Source: Candidatus Aminicenantota bacterium
Lineage (GTDB): Bacteria > Acidobacteriota > Aminicenantia > UBA2199
Length of the DNA: 10,228 nt
Assembly: GCA_029939015.1 (NCBI GenBank)
Contig: JAOZTV010000061.1
Coordinates: 2,170-12,397 of the forward strand
Direction: 5' to 3'
A program made the position numbers and the translations under genes. This document shows positions 1 to 6,750 of this stretch, in pieces (position 1 is the first letter of the stretch; every line of letters begins with the position of its first letter). The notes under the pieces are model-generated. The model had not been told where the DNA came from and made no database searches. It saw nothing but the letters and a program-made list of their open reading frames with translations.

Positions 1-4
1 CCTA

Positions 5-44
5 CTTGCCTTTTTAACTCTTTGCCTCTCTGCCTCTTTGCCTT
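5..44. repeat. Short degenerate tandem repeat, unit about 8 bp
   Basis: Positions 21-28, 29-36 and 37-44 read TTTGCCTC, TCTGCCTC and TTTGCCTT, so they are three head-to-tail copies of one 8-bp unit. A further TTGCCTTT lies at 6-13, separated by a TAAC-containing spacer. The tract lies just 3' of the stop codon of the minus-strand phosphoesterase gene. It is richer in G+C and more strand-biased (pyrimidine-rich on the plus strand) than the surrounding DNA. Its extent beyond the left edge is unknown. It may be a dispersed intergenic repeat or simple-sequence slippage; no function can be assigned. Confidence 0.55.
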
Positions 45-49
45 AACTA

Positions 50-2122
50 TCACTTCTTGACTTCCATCAAATTGTCAATTTTATCTATTATATCTCCATA
101 AGGATTTATGATTTCTGCTGATATTTTATCTTTATCTGCATAAAACATTATAATATTTTCCTGAGATGAATAATAATAACAGCCTCTCATAGATGTATGT
201 TTTTCTTTTTTGTAAAAATTTTTATTTTTTTTCCAATATTTATTCCATGGTGCAGACTCTTCTGCATAATATGGAGCTCCACCACCTCCTGATACAAGAT
301 ACCAGACAGGATATTTTAAATCACTTAATGGTGATATTTTATTATCAATCTTACCGTTTCCATCCTTATCATCTGTATCCATATCGCCAATTGGAACATT
401 TTTGTCAATTAATATCTTATGAAAAGCATGCTCATCAGCACCAAGAACTGCCGCAACCTTTTTGTTATTTCCTACAAGCCTGACAAATTCATTTCTCACA
501 TCAATAATGCCTTTATCCTCATCTTTTAATTTACCAGTTTTGACATCTTTATAATATGCACGAACATTATTATTCCCATAATACCACATACAATCTTTAA
601 TATGTCCACCATTGGGGAAGACAGGTTCCTGTGCAAAAAGTATTATATATTTTACATTTGGATCATTTTCGCCATCTTTTAACTCTTTTTTTATCCATTT
701 CATCTGATCTTTCATTATATATCCCTCAGGAGAGCCACCAAATATTTTTGGAACATTGCCCAATGGACTTCTTGATTTTGCAACCCAGTAATTATTATTA
801 AATACAATAAATTTCATTGGACCATATTTGAAAGAATAGACATTTTCTTTATAAGAAGGTCTTCTTGAATCAGATGCAATTGGACCATTTAAGGGATATA
901 CAAATTCATCTGCAAAAACGGCCTCGGCACTTTCAGTTGCGTAAGGCCACCTATCCATTCTGAGAATACCCATTTTTCCAAAAATATTCTTGTTTACCAA
1001 AATCCTTAAAAGTGATTCATGATTTCCTACACAGGTATAAACAGGTCTATGATTCCAAAACCCAGCAAGAGTTTGTTTCCAGCCATGCATCTGTGTCCTA
1101 AAATCATCTACACTTGAGGTATTTCCATTCATAATATCGCCACCAAAGATAAAAAACTCTGAACCTTTTTGATAAGCCAAATTTGCAAGTCGCTCCATAG
1201 TTCTATAATTAACACCAAGATAATTTGTATCTCCGTTTCCTACACCTGCTCTACTATCTCCAGAGTACGAAAATATTACCTTAGCCTTTCCAGGTTCTGG
1301 AGCAGTTTTAAAAGTATAAGCCCTTGATATATAATCATCAATCTCAATTTTATAATTATATAAAGTATCAGATTTTAATCCACTTAGTTTTATTTCATGT
1401 TTGATACTGTTTTTATTATTTTCAAAACGCAATTTATCAACTATAACAGCAGACTTGACAGGTACACTGGTTTTAAAAGAGATTACAAGTTCATCAGGTT
1501 TTTCACTTCTTATCATATTAACCATTGGGCCTTCAATAATAGTTGGTACTTTATAATATTTACCATTAATAATTTTAAATCTGACAATAACATCATAGAC
1601 GCCCATGGAAATGTCTTGCCCCTTTCTATCAAGTGTTAGATCGACACGAATAACAACTTGTCCCTGATTGATCCAGTTTTCACTGTTTATTGATGGTCTA
1701 AAAAAACCTTTTAAATAAAGATAGCCCTTTCCATTACTAATACTTCCTGATTTCCTAAATCTCTTATACGTATATTTTACCTCATTAGATTCCATTGGAT
1801 ATGGTCCAATATAAGATTTCCCAAAGATTTTATCTGTATCAATTGATCCCCCATGTAATACCCGCTTAATTTTTGTAAGGTCTAAAGACAGCCCACCTTC
1901 CTCACCATCTATAATTGAGTCATATATCTGCTTTAAAGTATAGTAGTTCTCAATATATCTGACATAGGCCGTTTCCTTTCCATCAGGTACTTCAACATAT
2001 CCTTTTTTCTGAGGATCTAATATTGGTAGCTTTTCCATCTCATAAGCATATCCAATAAGAGTGAATGAGAATACAATAAATAACAACAAAACTATTAAAT
2101 TTATATTTTTTTTAATCTTCAT
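50..2122 (-). CDS. Exported calcineurin-like metallophosphoesterase with Fn3/PAP-type N-terminal region
   Basis: The product is 690 aa. An in-frame ATG at 2158 would add 12 residues, but only the ATG at 2122 has a Shine-Dalgarno (AAGGAG at 2129-2134) and starts directly on a signal peptide (MKIKKN, then a hydrophobic core and a likely cut after GYA near residue 27). Residues 28-190 match nothing I recognise. About 191-278 look like the fibronectin-type-III-like domain that precedes purple acid phosphatase catalytic domains. The phosphoesterase core follows: SGDSRAG (Asp289), GGDIMNG (Asp329), GNHE (Asn367/His368), FAQEP (about 497-501), GADEHAFH (561-568) and GGGGAP (about 612-617). The family uses a two-metal site to hydrolyse phosphomonoesters or diesters. 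Two usual histidine ligands appear to be replaced by Gln and Asp, so the substrate and even the activity are uncertain. An EF-hand-like loop sits at about 585-593. The protein is probably periplasmic or extracellular. The gene is divergent from the YedE gene and looks like its own transcription unit. Confidence 0.88.
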   Translation of the reverse strand: MKIKKNINLIVLLLFIVFSFTLIGYAYEMEKLPILDPQKKGYVEVPDGKETAYVRYIENYYTLKQIYDSIIDGEEGGLSLDLTKIKRVLHGGSIDTDKIFGKSYIGPYPMESNEVKYTYKRFRKSGSISNGKGYLYLKGFFRPSINSENWINQGQVVIRVDLTLDRKGQDISMGVYDVIVRFKIINGKYYKVPTIIEGPMVNMIRSEKPDELVISFKTSVPVKSAVIVDKLRFENNKNSIKHEIKLSGLKSDTLYNYKIEIDDYISRAYTFKTAPEPGKAKVIFSYSGDSRAGVGNGDTNYLGVNYRTMERLANLAYQKGSEFFIFGGDIMNGNTSSVDDFRTQMHGWKQTLAGFWNHRPVYTCVGNHESLLRILVNKNIFGKMGILRMDRWPYATESAEAVFADEFVYPLNGPIASDSRRPSYKENVYSFKYGPMKFIVFNNNYWVAKSRSPLGNVPKIFGGSPEGYIMKDQMKWIKKELKDGENDPNVKYIILFAQEPVFPNGGHIKDCMWYYGNNNVRAYYKDVKTGKLKDEDKGIIDVRNEFVRLVGNNKKVAAVLGADEHAFHKILIDKNVPIGDMDTDDKDGNGKIDNKISPLSDLKYPVWYLVSGGGGAPYYAEESAPWNKYWKKNKNFYKKEKHTSMRGCYYYSSQENIIMFYADKDKISAEIINPYGDIIDKIDNLMEVKK

Positions 2123-2128
2123 ATTAAT

Positions 2129-2170
2129 CTCCTTTATTATATTGTAACCCAAAATCAACTAAATTTGCAA
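2129..2170 (-). promoter_or_regulatory. Shine-Dalgarno and tentative promoter of the phosphoesterase gene
   Basis: Read on the minus strand, AAGGAG lies at 2134-2129, six bases from the ATG at 2122, and it decides the start. Further upstream, TTGCAA (2170-2165) and TACAAT (2146-2141) are separated by 18 bp and resemble sigma70 -35 and -10 boxes. The predicted start would fall at about 2134, right at the Shine-Dalgarno, leaving an unusually short leader. The promoter call is therefore weak, while the ribosome binding site is solid. Confidence 0.35.
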
Positions 2171-2189
2171 CTTAAATACGCCTGTTTTT

Positions 2190-2247
2190 ATTGTTAAATT
2201 TTAACTATATATTGACATCTTCTTTTTTATCGTTTATATTTAACAAT
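2190..2247. repeat. Inverted repeat bracketing the YedE promoter (possible operator)
   Basis: ATTGTTAAAT at 2190-2199 and ATTTAACAAT at 2238-2247 are perfect 10-bp inverted copies. They flank the -35/-10 boxes, and the right arm ends at the expected transcription start. The left arm is also half of a local palindrome, GTTAAA-T-TTTAAC, at 2193-2205. Together there are three GTTAAA/TTTAAC elements in under 60 bp. This could be a binding site for a repressor or looping regulator, but AT-rich DNA produces such repeats by chance fairly easily. Confidence 0.4.
2212..2240 (+). promoter_or_regulatory. Sigma70-type promoter of the YedE gene
   Basis: TTGACA at 2212-2217, a perfect -35 box, is followed after exactly 17 bp by TATATT at 2235-2240 (5/6 to TATAAT). 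The predicted start is near 2247, giving a leader of about 20 nt that carries AAAAGGAG (2251-2258) eight bases before the ATG at 2267. Box match, spacing and leader length are all ideal, so strong housekeeping transcription is expected unless the flanking inverted repeat binds a repressor. Confidence 0.75.
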
Positions 2248-2266
2248 TAAAAAAGGAGAATGTAGT

Positions 2267-3778
2267 ATGAAAAAACTTTTAACTAAACAATGGTCGTTCC
2301 TTTGGGCAGGAATTATTTTTGGTGTTGCTCAAATAATTTATCTATTAGGGACAATGCTCCCAAAGATGCTTGATGGTAAGGTCCCTAAGGTAAAACCAAT
2401 GACAGTTACAACAGATTTGGGCAAAATGTTCAGGGCAATTGAAGTATGGATATCCAATACTTTTGGAATTAGCGATTTTCAAATTTACGGAAATAGTACT
2501 GTAATGGATAATGGTACAACAATCAATAGTGGTGGTGCTTTTGTGCCTGGAATTGGTTGGATAATTCTTGGTATGCTTATTGGTGGCTGGTTGGTTGCAA
2601 GAGTAGAAGGAGATTCAAGGATATGGGTTAAATATAGCAAAAAAATGCTTATTGTATCCTTTATCGGAGGTATAGTATTCAGTTATGGTACAAGACTTGC
2701 AGGTGGCTGTACATTAAACCATTTACTTGGTGGTGTACCAATGATGAGCATTCATTCTCTGGTAGCTATTGTTTTTATGTCAATTGGTGGACTTTCAGCA
2801 TTTTTGTTGATGAATAAACTTAAACTATCACATAATTTCAAACATCAGAACACAAAACTTTATTCAGTTAAAGCATTTGAAAAAGGAGATAAAGCAGAAT
2901 GTACAAATTATGATCCAAATTATAAACCAACAAAAAGGATTATTTTTTGGGTAGGATTAATATTCTTAGTACTCTTCTTTGGGGTAGCAATTTTCGGTGG
3001 ACTTTTCTCACCAGATTTCTTCAGCCATCTTAAAGCTGGAAAAATCGTACCTTTCAACAAAGGTTTTGCACATAAAGGACTGCTATATGGACTTATTACC
3101 CTGTTTTCTGGAATTGTTGCAGGTTTTGCAATGGCAAAATCAGGTTTTGGAACCGAATGTGCTTTAGTGTCAGCTGAAGCTGGATCAATGATTAAAAATA
3201 ATGAAAAGAAATTTGCAGACGCAGGTCTTCCAAAAATAACAAGAACTCTTTTCAAAGGACTTTTACCACTTCAAGGTGTTACAGCTGCATGGATTATAAC
3301 TCTTGCAGGAGTAATATTTTTCTGGGGATTTTTGGGATTTAAACATGGTTTTTCAGGTGGAGTTAAATATCAATTAACAGCAGGAGTTCCAATTGGTGGT
3401 TTTCTATTAGGCGCAGGTGCTGTTCTTCTTGTTGGCTGTGAAATAAGATCTTATATGAGGCTTGGACTTGGATACTTGAACACCTGGGTTGGCTTTATGG
3501 GATTTGCAATAGGCTATCTTCCTTTTGTTATATTCTATAAAGAACATAAGGCATTCTTAAAGGATTCAGTATGGGTTGAAAAATTTTATTGGCCGCAATT
3601 ATTTACTGATTCACATTTTATTCAAGTAATTATAGCTATACTATTCCTGATAGCATTGATATTCTTCCTCTATTATCTTATTAAAAAAGGTGCAAAAGAT
3701 ACAGGAACAACAAAAAAAGCAATTATCAATTTAAACACAGAAGATCTACAGTATATGATTGATAAAAAAACAACATAA
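2267..3778 (+). CDS. YeeE/YedE-family membrane protein (putative thiosulfate/sulfur-compound transporter)
   Basis: The product is a 503-aa polytopic inner-membrane protein with about ten hydrophobic segments, among them near residues 11-31, 94-112, 163-183, 225-248, 270-290, 331-356, 405-425 and 450-472. The family signatures are clear: GTRLAGGCTLNH with Cys148, GFGTEC with Cys298, and LLVGCEIRS with Cys391 followed by a Gly-rich GLGYLNTWVGF stretch. Three conserved cysteines in this layout mark YeeE/YedE proteins; the characterised member TsuA uses such cysteines to pass thiosulfate through the membrane. YedE is also linked to selenium metabolism in some bacteria, so the substrate here is unproven. 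At 503 aa it is longer than TsuA-type proteins. Much of the extra length is a hydrophilic stretch at about 33-90 between the first two membrane segments and another at about 186-222. No TusA-like sulfurtransferase gene, a frequent partner, is adjacent. The start is fixed by AAAAGGAG eight bases upstream. The gene is monocistronic, with a strong promoter before it and a stem-loop after it. Confidence 0.88.
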   Translation: MKKLLTKQWSFLWAGIIFGVAQIIYLLGTMLPKMLDGKVPKVKPMTVTTDLGKMFRAIEVWISNTFGISDFQIYGNSTVMDNGTTINSGGAFVPGIGWIILGMLIGGWLVARVEGDSRIWVKYSKKMLIVSFIGGIVFSYGTRLAGGCTLNHLLGGVPMMSIHSLVAIVFMSIGGLSAFLLMNKLKLSHNFKHQNTKLYSVKAFEKGDKAECTNYDPNYKPTKRIIFWVGLIFLVLFFGVAIFGGLFSPDFFSHLKAGKIVPFNKGFAHKGLLYGLITLFSGIVAGFAMAKSGFGTECALVSAEAGSMIKNNEKKFADAGLPKITRTLFKGLLPLQGVTAAWIITLAGVIFFWGFLGFKHGFSGGVKYQLTAGVPIGGFLLGAGAVLLVGCEIRSYMRLGLGYLNTWVGFMGFAIGYLPFVIFYKEHKAFLKDSVWVEKFYWPQLFTDSHFIQVIIAILFLIALIFFLYYLIKKGAKDTGTTKKAIINLNTEDLQYMIDKKTT

Positions 3779-3789
3779 TATATATTTAA

Positions 3790-3820
3790 TTAACCGGGGA
3801 GACTTGTCTCCTCAGGTTAA
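3790..3820 (+). terminator. Stem-loop after the YedE gene, probable terminator
   Basis: TTAACC (3790-3795) pairs with GGTTAA (3815-3820), and GGAGA (3798-3802) pairs with TCTCC (3807-3811) around a CTTG tetraloop. The two helices are joined by a G-C pair, a G-U pair and one bulged A. The hairpin begins 12 nt after the stop codon. It is the most GC-rich short element in this intergenic region. No clean U-tract follows directly (the next bases are AAACATTACAATTTTATTT), so it may be a weak terminator or an mRNA 3'-end stabiliser. Confidence 0.6.
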
Positions 3821-3917
3821 AAACATTACAATTTTATTTAAAAAACTGTTAAAAAATACAAATATTCAAAACTCAACAACTTATTCCGACTATACAAATA
3901 TGTTCTCAAATAGTATA

Positions 3918-3933
3918 TGACAGATGTCACTTT
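3918..3933 (+). promoter_or_regulatory. Candidate operator A upstream of the sensor-regulator gene
   Basis: TGACA-GA-TGTCA (3918-3929) is a perfect 12-bp dyad, followed by CTTT. A close copy (13 of 16 bases) lies upstream of the next operon at 6711-6726. The dyad centre is 78.5 bp before the inferred transcription start at 4002. That is a typical distance for an activator working from upstream of the -35 region. The 2-bp spacing between half-sites resembles the 7-2-7 sites of NarL-type (LuxR/GerE-fold) regulators, the class encoded just downstream. Binding is inferred only. Confidence 0.45.
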
Positions 3934-3989
3934 CTAATTTTTAGTACTTTATACCCACAAAAACTTAAAACAAAAATTTAAATTTGCCG

Positions 3990-4002
3990 TATAATTTAAT
4001 AA
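3990..4002 (+). promoter_or_regulatory. -10 box placing transcription start at the ATG of the sensor-regulator
   Basis: TATAAT at 3990-3995 is a perfect -10 hexamer. Six bases follow and then the A of the ATG at 4002, where transcription would be expected to start. There is no recognisable -35 box at 16-18 bp (TTAAAA at 19 bp is the best), so an activator may be needed. The 20 bases before the ATG contain no GGAG-like sequence, unlike every other gene here, which fits a leaderless transcript. Confidence 0.5.
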
Positions 4003-6692
4003 TGAGAAAAAGTATTGTATTTTCTGTCGTTAGTATTTTCTTAGTTCTTATTATAATCAATCTAAATTTATATTCAAAATATGATTTTAGTAAGTTCTAT
4101 CATTTTCCAGAAAATGTTGAACCTAGAGTTTTGACTATATATTCAATTTATCAGGACAGTAGTGATTTTATATGGTTTGGAACATTTAATGGACTTTATA
4201 GATTTGATGGATATAAATTTATATTTTACCCTGATCACAGAAATGACTATAAAAATCGTACAACTGTATATTCATTATTTGAAGATAGTAGATCAAATCT
4301 CTGGATTGGGACTTATTTTAATGGCTTACGAAAAATCCAGCTTAATGATAATAATAAAAAAAATAAATTAGAAAACATTTTGTTTTCTCAAAAATTTAAA
4401 GACCTTTATGTAAAAGAAATTTCAGAGGACAGTATCGGCAATCTCTGGATTGGAAGCTGGGGAAAAGGTCTTTTTTACCTCAATAAAAAAAATGGTCAGG
4501 TTAAGAATTTTTCCAAAGGGGACAATAATAGTATAAGTAGTAACTGGATAACATCATTAGTCTTTGATAAGAATGGAAATCTTTTTATTGGTACAGAAGA
4601 AGGATTAAACATTTTTAACATTGAAAGTGGAAAGTTTCATCATCATTTACCTTCAAAGGAAAACAGATCCTCAATCAGCCATAAAAGAATATCCAGTCTT
4701 TTTATAGACAGCTCAGGAAACATCTGGATTGGAACAAGAAACGGATTAAACAGATTAATAAAAGACAAAGGCGAATTTATACAATATATGAATGATCCGG
4801 ATGATGTGTTTAGTTTGAGTAATAATTGGGTTTCTTGCATTAAAGAAGACAAAATCGGACAATTATGGATTGGAACAAAAAATGGAAGCATAAATATATT
4901 TGATCCTAAAAAAAACATTTTTTATAATCATAAAAATAACCCAGATATTAAAGAAGCTTTTGGAACTCAATCAAATATTCTTTCCATTCTTATAGATAAA
5001 TCTGGTATAGTTTGGATAGGCACAAAGTATAATGGACTATTTAATTTTGATAATAAATTTAACCAGTTTAAGAATTATCATATTAAACCCGATTCAAAAG
5101 ACAAAAACACCAATAATATTATCTGGTCTATAGATAGTAAAAATAAAAACACACTCTGGATAGGTGCAAATAATGGGTTAAATAAATTTAATCTTAGTAC
5201 AAAACAGAATGAAACTTTTAAATTAAAAAACAAAAACACACATTCCAACAAACTCAGGTCTATTGCTATTGATAATAAAGGAGATATATGGGCAGGTTTT
5301 GAAAGAAATGGATTATATAAATTTTATCCTGAAAGTAAAACTTTCAAAGATTTCAATTGGATTCATAAAAATAAACAATTTTTTGTATTCACAATATTAC
5401 TTGATGATAAAGAAATTTTATGGATAGGAACATATGGAGATGGGCTGATAAGATTTGATACAAAAACAAATGAAGTGCAAAACTATTTTAATAAAGTAAA
5501 AAAAGAAAATAGATTTACACAAGGTTCTGTGTCTTCAATCTTCAAGGATAAAGAAGGAAATATATGGGTTGGAACCTATGGGGGAGGATTATATATATAT
5601 AATCAAGAAAAAAACAAATTCAAATATATAAAAATCCTAAACAATGGTATTGATATTTTTAAGAATAAAACAATAATTACAATCAATGAAGATAAATCAG
5701 GTGATTTCTTATGGATTGGCACTCATGGAACACAGTTTGGTAAACTCAATAAGGATAGCTTTTCATATATTCATTATAATTTTAATGATCTAAATATAAG
5801 TTCAGTCTATAGTATTATTCCAGACATCAATGCTTATATTTGGGTAGTAACGGAAAACGGACTATTTAAATATAATGAAAAAGAAAAAACTTATACAAAG
5901 TATAATCACTGGGATGGAATAAAAAACATTGATTATTCTATGAATTCTTTTTTTGTAAATCAAAAAGGAGAGATTTTTTTCGGAGGTGATAAGGGAATAA
6001 CACATTTTAATCCAAAAAAAATTATAAGAAATGAATTTGAACCAAAAATAGTGATAACTTCATTTACAAAACATGGACAAACTAATTCATTGGTCAATAC
6101 TTTCAATATAGGCGAAAAGATTTCATTATATTATAAAGACTCATTTTCCATTGAATTTGCTGCCCTAAATTATTCAAATACTAAAAACAACCGATATGCT
6201 TATAAAATCACTGGTATTCATAAAGACTGGATATATCTTGGGCATAAAAGAGAAATAACATTCAATAATTTAAATCCCGGAAATTATATTTTAAAAATAA
6301 AAGGATCAAATAATGATGGCGTCTGGAATGAAAGAGGACTTGAAATAGAATTAAATGTTATACCTCCATTCTGGTTGACAATCTGGTTTAAGGCAATAAT
6401 GTTTCTTTTAATAATTATTCTATTCTTTTATTGGCATAAAACTAGAATAAAAAGAATTGCAAAAAAACTAAAAACAGAAGCATCAATGGAAAAGTTTTTT
6501 CTCAAAAATAAGGTTACGGAAACAGAGAAAGCAATTATTCTACTCATTATTAGAGGCAAAAATAATAAGGATATTGAAGAAAAATTATTTATATCTCATG
6601 GGACAGTAAGAAATAATGTTTCAAAAATTTATAAAAAGCTAAATGTAAAAAACAGATTTCAACTTATAAATATTTTCAAAAACCTTGAATAA
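4002..6692 (+). CDS. Membrane-anchored propeller sensor with LuxR-type DNA-binding domain
   Basis: The product is 896 aa. The ATG at 4002 is preferred because it opens on a hydrophobic segment (residues 2-24, signal peptide or anchor); a TTG at 3984 would add only six residues, and neither start has a Shine-Dalgarno. Residues about 42-670 carry fourteen two-component-regulator propeller repeats of the form D-x-x-G-x-(L/I)WIGT-x-x-GL-x-x-F, enough for two seven-bladed propellers. A Y_Y_Y domain follows at about 715-787, then one transmembrane helix at about 792-811 (near LTIWFKAIMF) and a short basic, helical linker. The C-terminal LuxR/GerE helix-turn-helix covers about 838-893 (VTETEK, LFISHGTVRNNVSKIYKKL, NRFQLI). 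The sensor half matches Bacteroides hybrid two-component sensors, which bind glycans between periplasm and membrane. Here there is no kinase or receiver domain, so the signal would pass directly across the membrane to DNA. The ligand is unknown. Likely targets are its own promoter and the next operon, both of which carry the same 16-bp site. Confidence 0.87.
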   Translation: MRKSIVFSVVSIFLVLIIINLNLYSKYDFSKFYHFPENVEPRVLTIYSIYQDSSDFIWFGTFNGLYRFDGYKFIFYPDHRNDYKNRTTVYSLFEDSRSNLWIGTYFNGLRKIQLNDNNKKNKLENILFSQKFKDLYVKEISEDSIGNLWIGSWGKGLFYLNKKNGQVKNFSKGDNNSISSNWITSLVFDKNGNLFIGTEEGLNIFNIESGKFHHHLPSKENRSSISHKRISSLFIDSSGNIWIGTRNGLNRLIKDKGEFIQYMNDPDDVFSLSNNWVSCIKEDKIGQLWIGTKNGSINIFDPKKNIFYNHKNNPDIKEAFGTQSNILSILIDKSGIVWIGTKYNGLFNFDNKFNQFKNYHIKPDSKDKNTNNIIWSIDSKNKNTLWIGANNGLNKFNLSTKQNETFKLKNKNTHSNKLRSIAIDNKGDIWAGFERNGLYKFYPESKTFKDFNWIHKNKQFFVFTILLDDKEILWIGTYGDGLIRFDTKTNEVQNYFNKVKKENRFTQGSVSSIFKDKEGNIWVGTYGGGLYIYNQEKNKFKYIKILNNGIDIFKNKTIITINEDKSGDFLWIGTHGTQFGKLNKDSFSYIHYNFNDLNISSVYSIIPDINAYIWVVTENGLFKYNEKEKTYTKYNHWDGIKNIDYSMNSFFVNQKGEIFFGGDKGITHFNPKKIIRNEFEPKIVITSFTKHGQTNSLVNTFNIGEKISLYYKDSFSIEFAALNYSNTKNNRYAYKITGIHKDWIYLGHKREITFNNLNPGNYILKIKGSNNDGVWNERGLEIELNVIPPFWLTIWFKAIMFLLIIILFFYWHKTRIKRIAKKLKTEASMEKFFLKNKVTETEKAIILLIIRGKNNKDIEEKLFISHGTVRNNVSKIYKKLNVKNRFQLINIFKNLE
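4125..6011 (+). repeat. Fourteen propeller (Reg_prop) repeats within the sensor
   Basis: The repeat centre (Trp or Phe of the WIG motif) occurs at residues 58, 101, 149, 195, 242, 289, 338, 386, 430, 474, 522, 571, 614 and 659. The period is 43-49 residues. Twelve copies have Trp at this place; copies 4 and 14 have Phe. The DNA of the copies has diverged, so this is a protein-level repeat rather than a recent DNA duplication. Confidence 0.85.
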
Positions 6693-6710
6693 TTATATAA
6701 ATATACCATG

Positions 6711-6726
6711 TTACATCTGTCACTTT
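6711..6726 (+). promoter_or_regulatory. Candidate operator B upstream of the propeller operon
   Basis: TTACA-TC-TGTCA-CTTT matches site A (3918-3933) at 13 of 16 positions. The second half-site and the trailing CTTT are identical, and the first half-site differs by one base. The centre is about 69.5 bp before the predicted transcription start near 6786, roughly one helical turn closer than site A is to its own start. It lies 18 nt after the stop codon of the sensor-regulator gene. Confidence 0.42.
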
Positions 6727-6750
6727 ATGTTTAATGGGACTATTTTTTCA

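Noticed and set aside
193..483. Plus-strand open frame opposite the phosphoesterase
   Set aside because: It is antisense to a strongly supported gene, has no ribosome binding site, and its translation is low-complexity and resembles no protein family.
2123..2158. Upstream ATG (2158) for the phosphoesterase
   Set aside because: It would put 12 extra residues before the signal peptide, and the AAGGAG at 2129-2134 lies inside this extension, correctly spaced for the ATG at 2122.
2920..3255. Minus-strand open frame opposite the YedE gene
   Set aside because: It is a shadow of the transporter reading frame, with no start signals and no recognisable domain.
3984..4001. TTG start for the sensor-regulator, six residues upstream
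   Set aside because: It has no Shine-Dalgarno and overlaps the TATAAT box; the ATG at 4002 starts cleanly on the hydrophobic N-terminus.
5587..5604. Perfect 18-bp palindrome GATTATATATATATAATC
   Set aside because: It lies inside the sensor gene and is explained by codons for the ordinary blade sequence GLYIYNQ; TA-runs make such palindromes easily in AT-rich DNA.
6480..6692. A histidine kinase or response-regulator domain expected after the Y_Y_Y domain
   Set aside because: The sequence after the membrane helix is only about 85 residues and matches a GerE-type helix-turn-helix; no H-box, N/G-box or receiver Asp motif is present.
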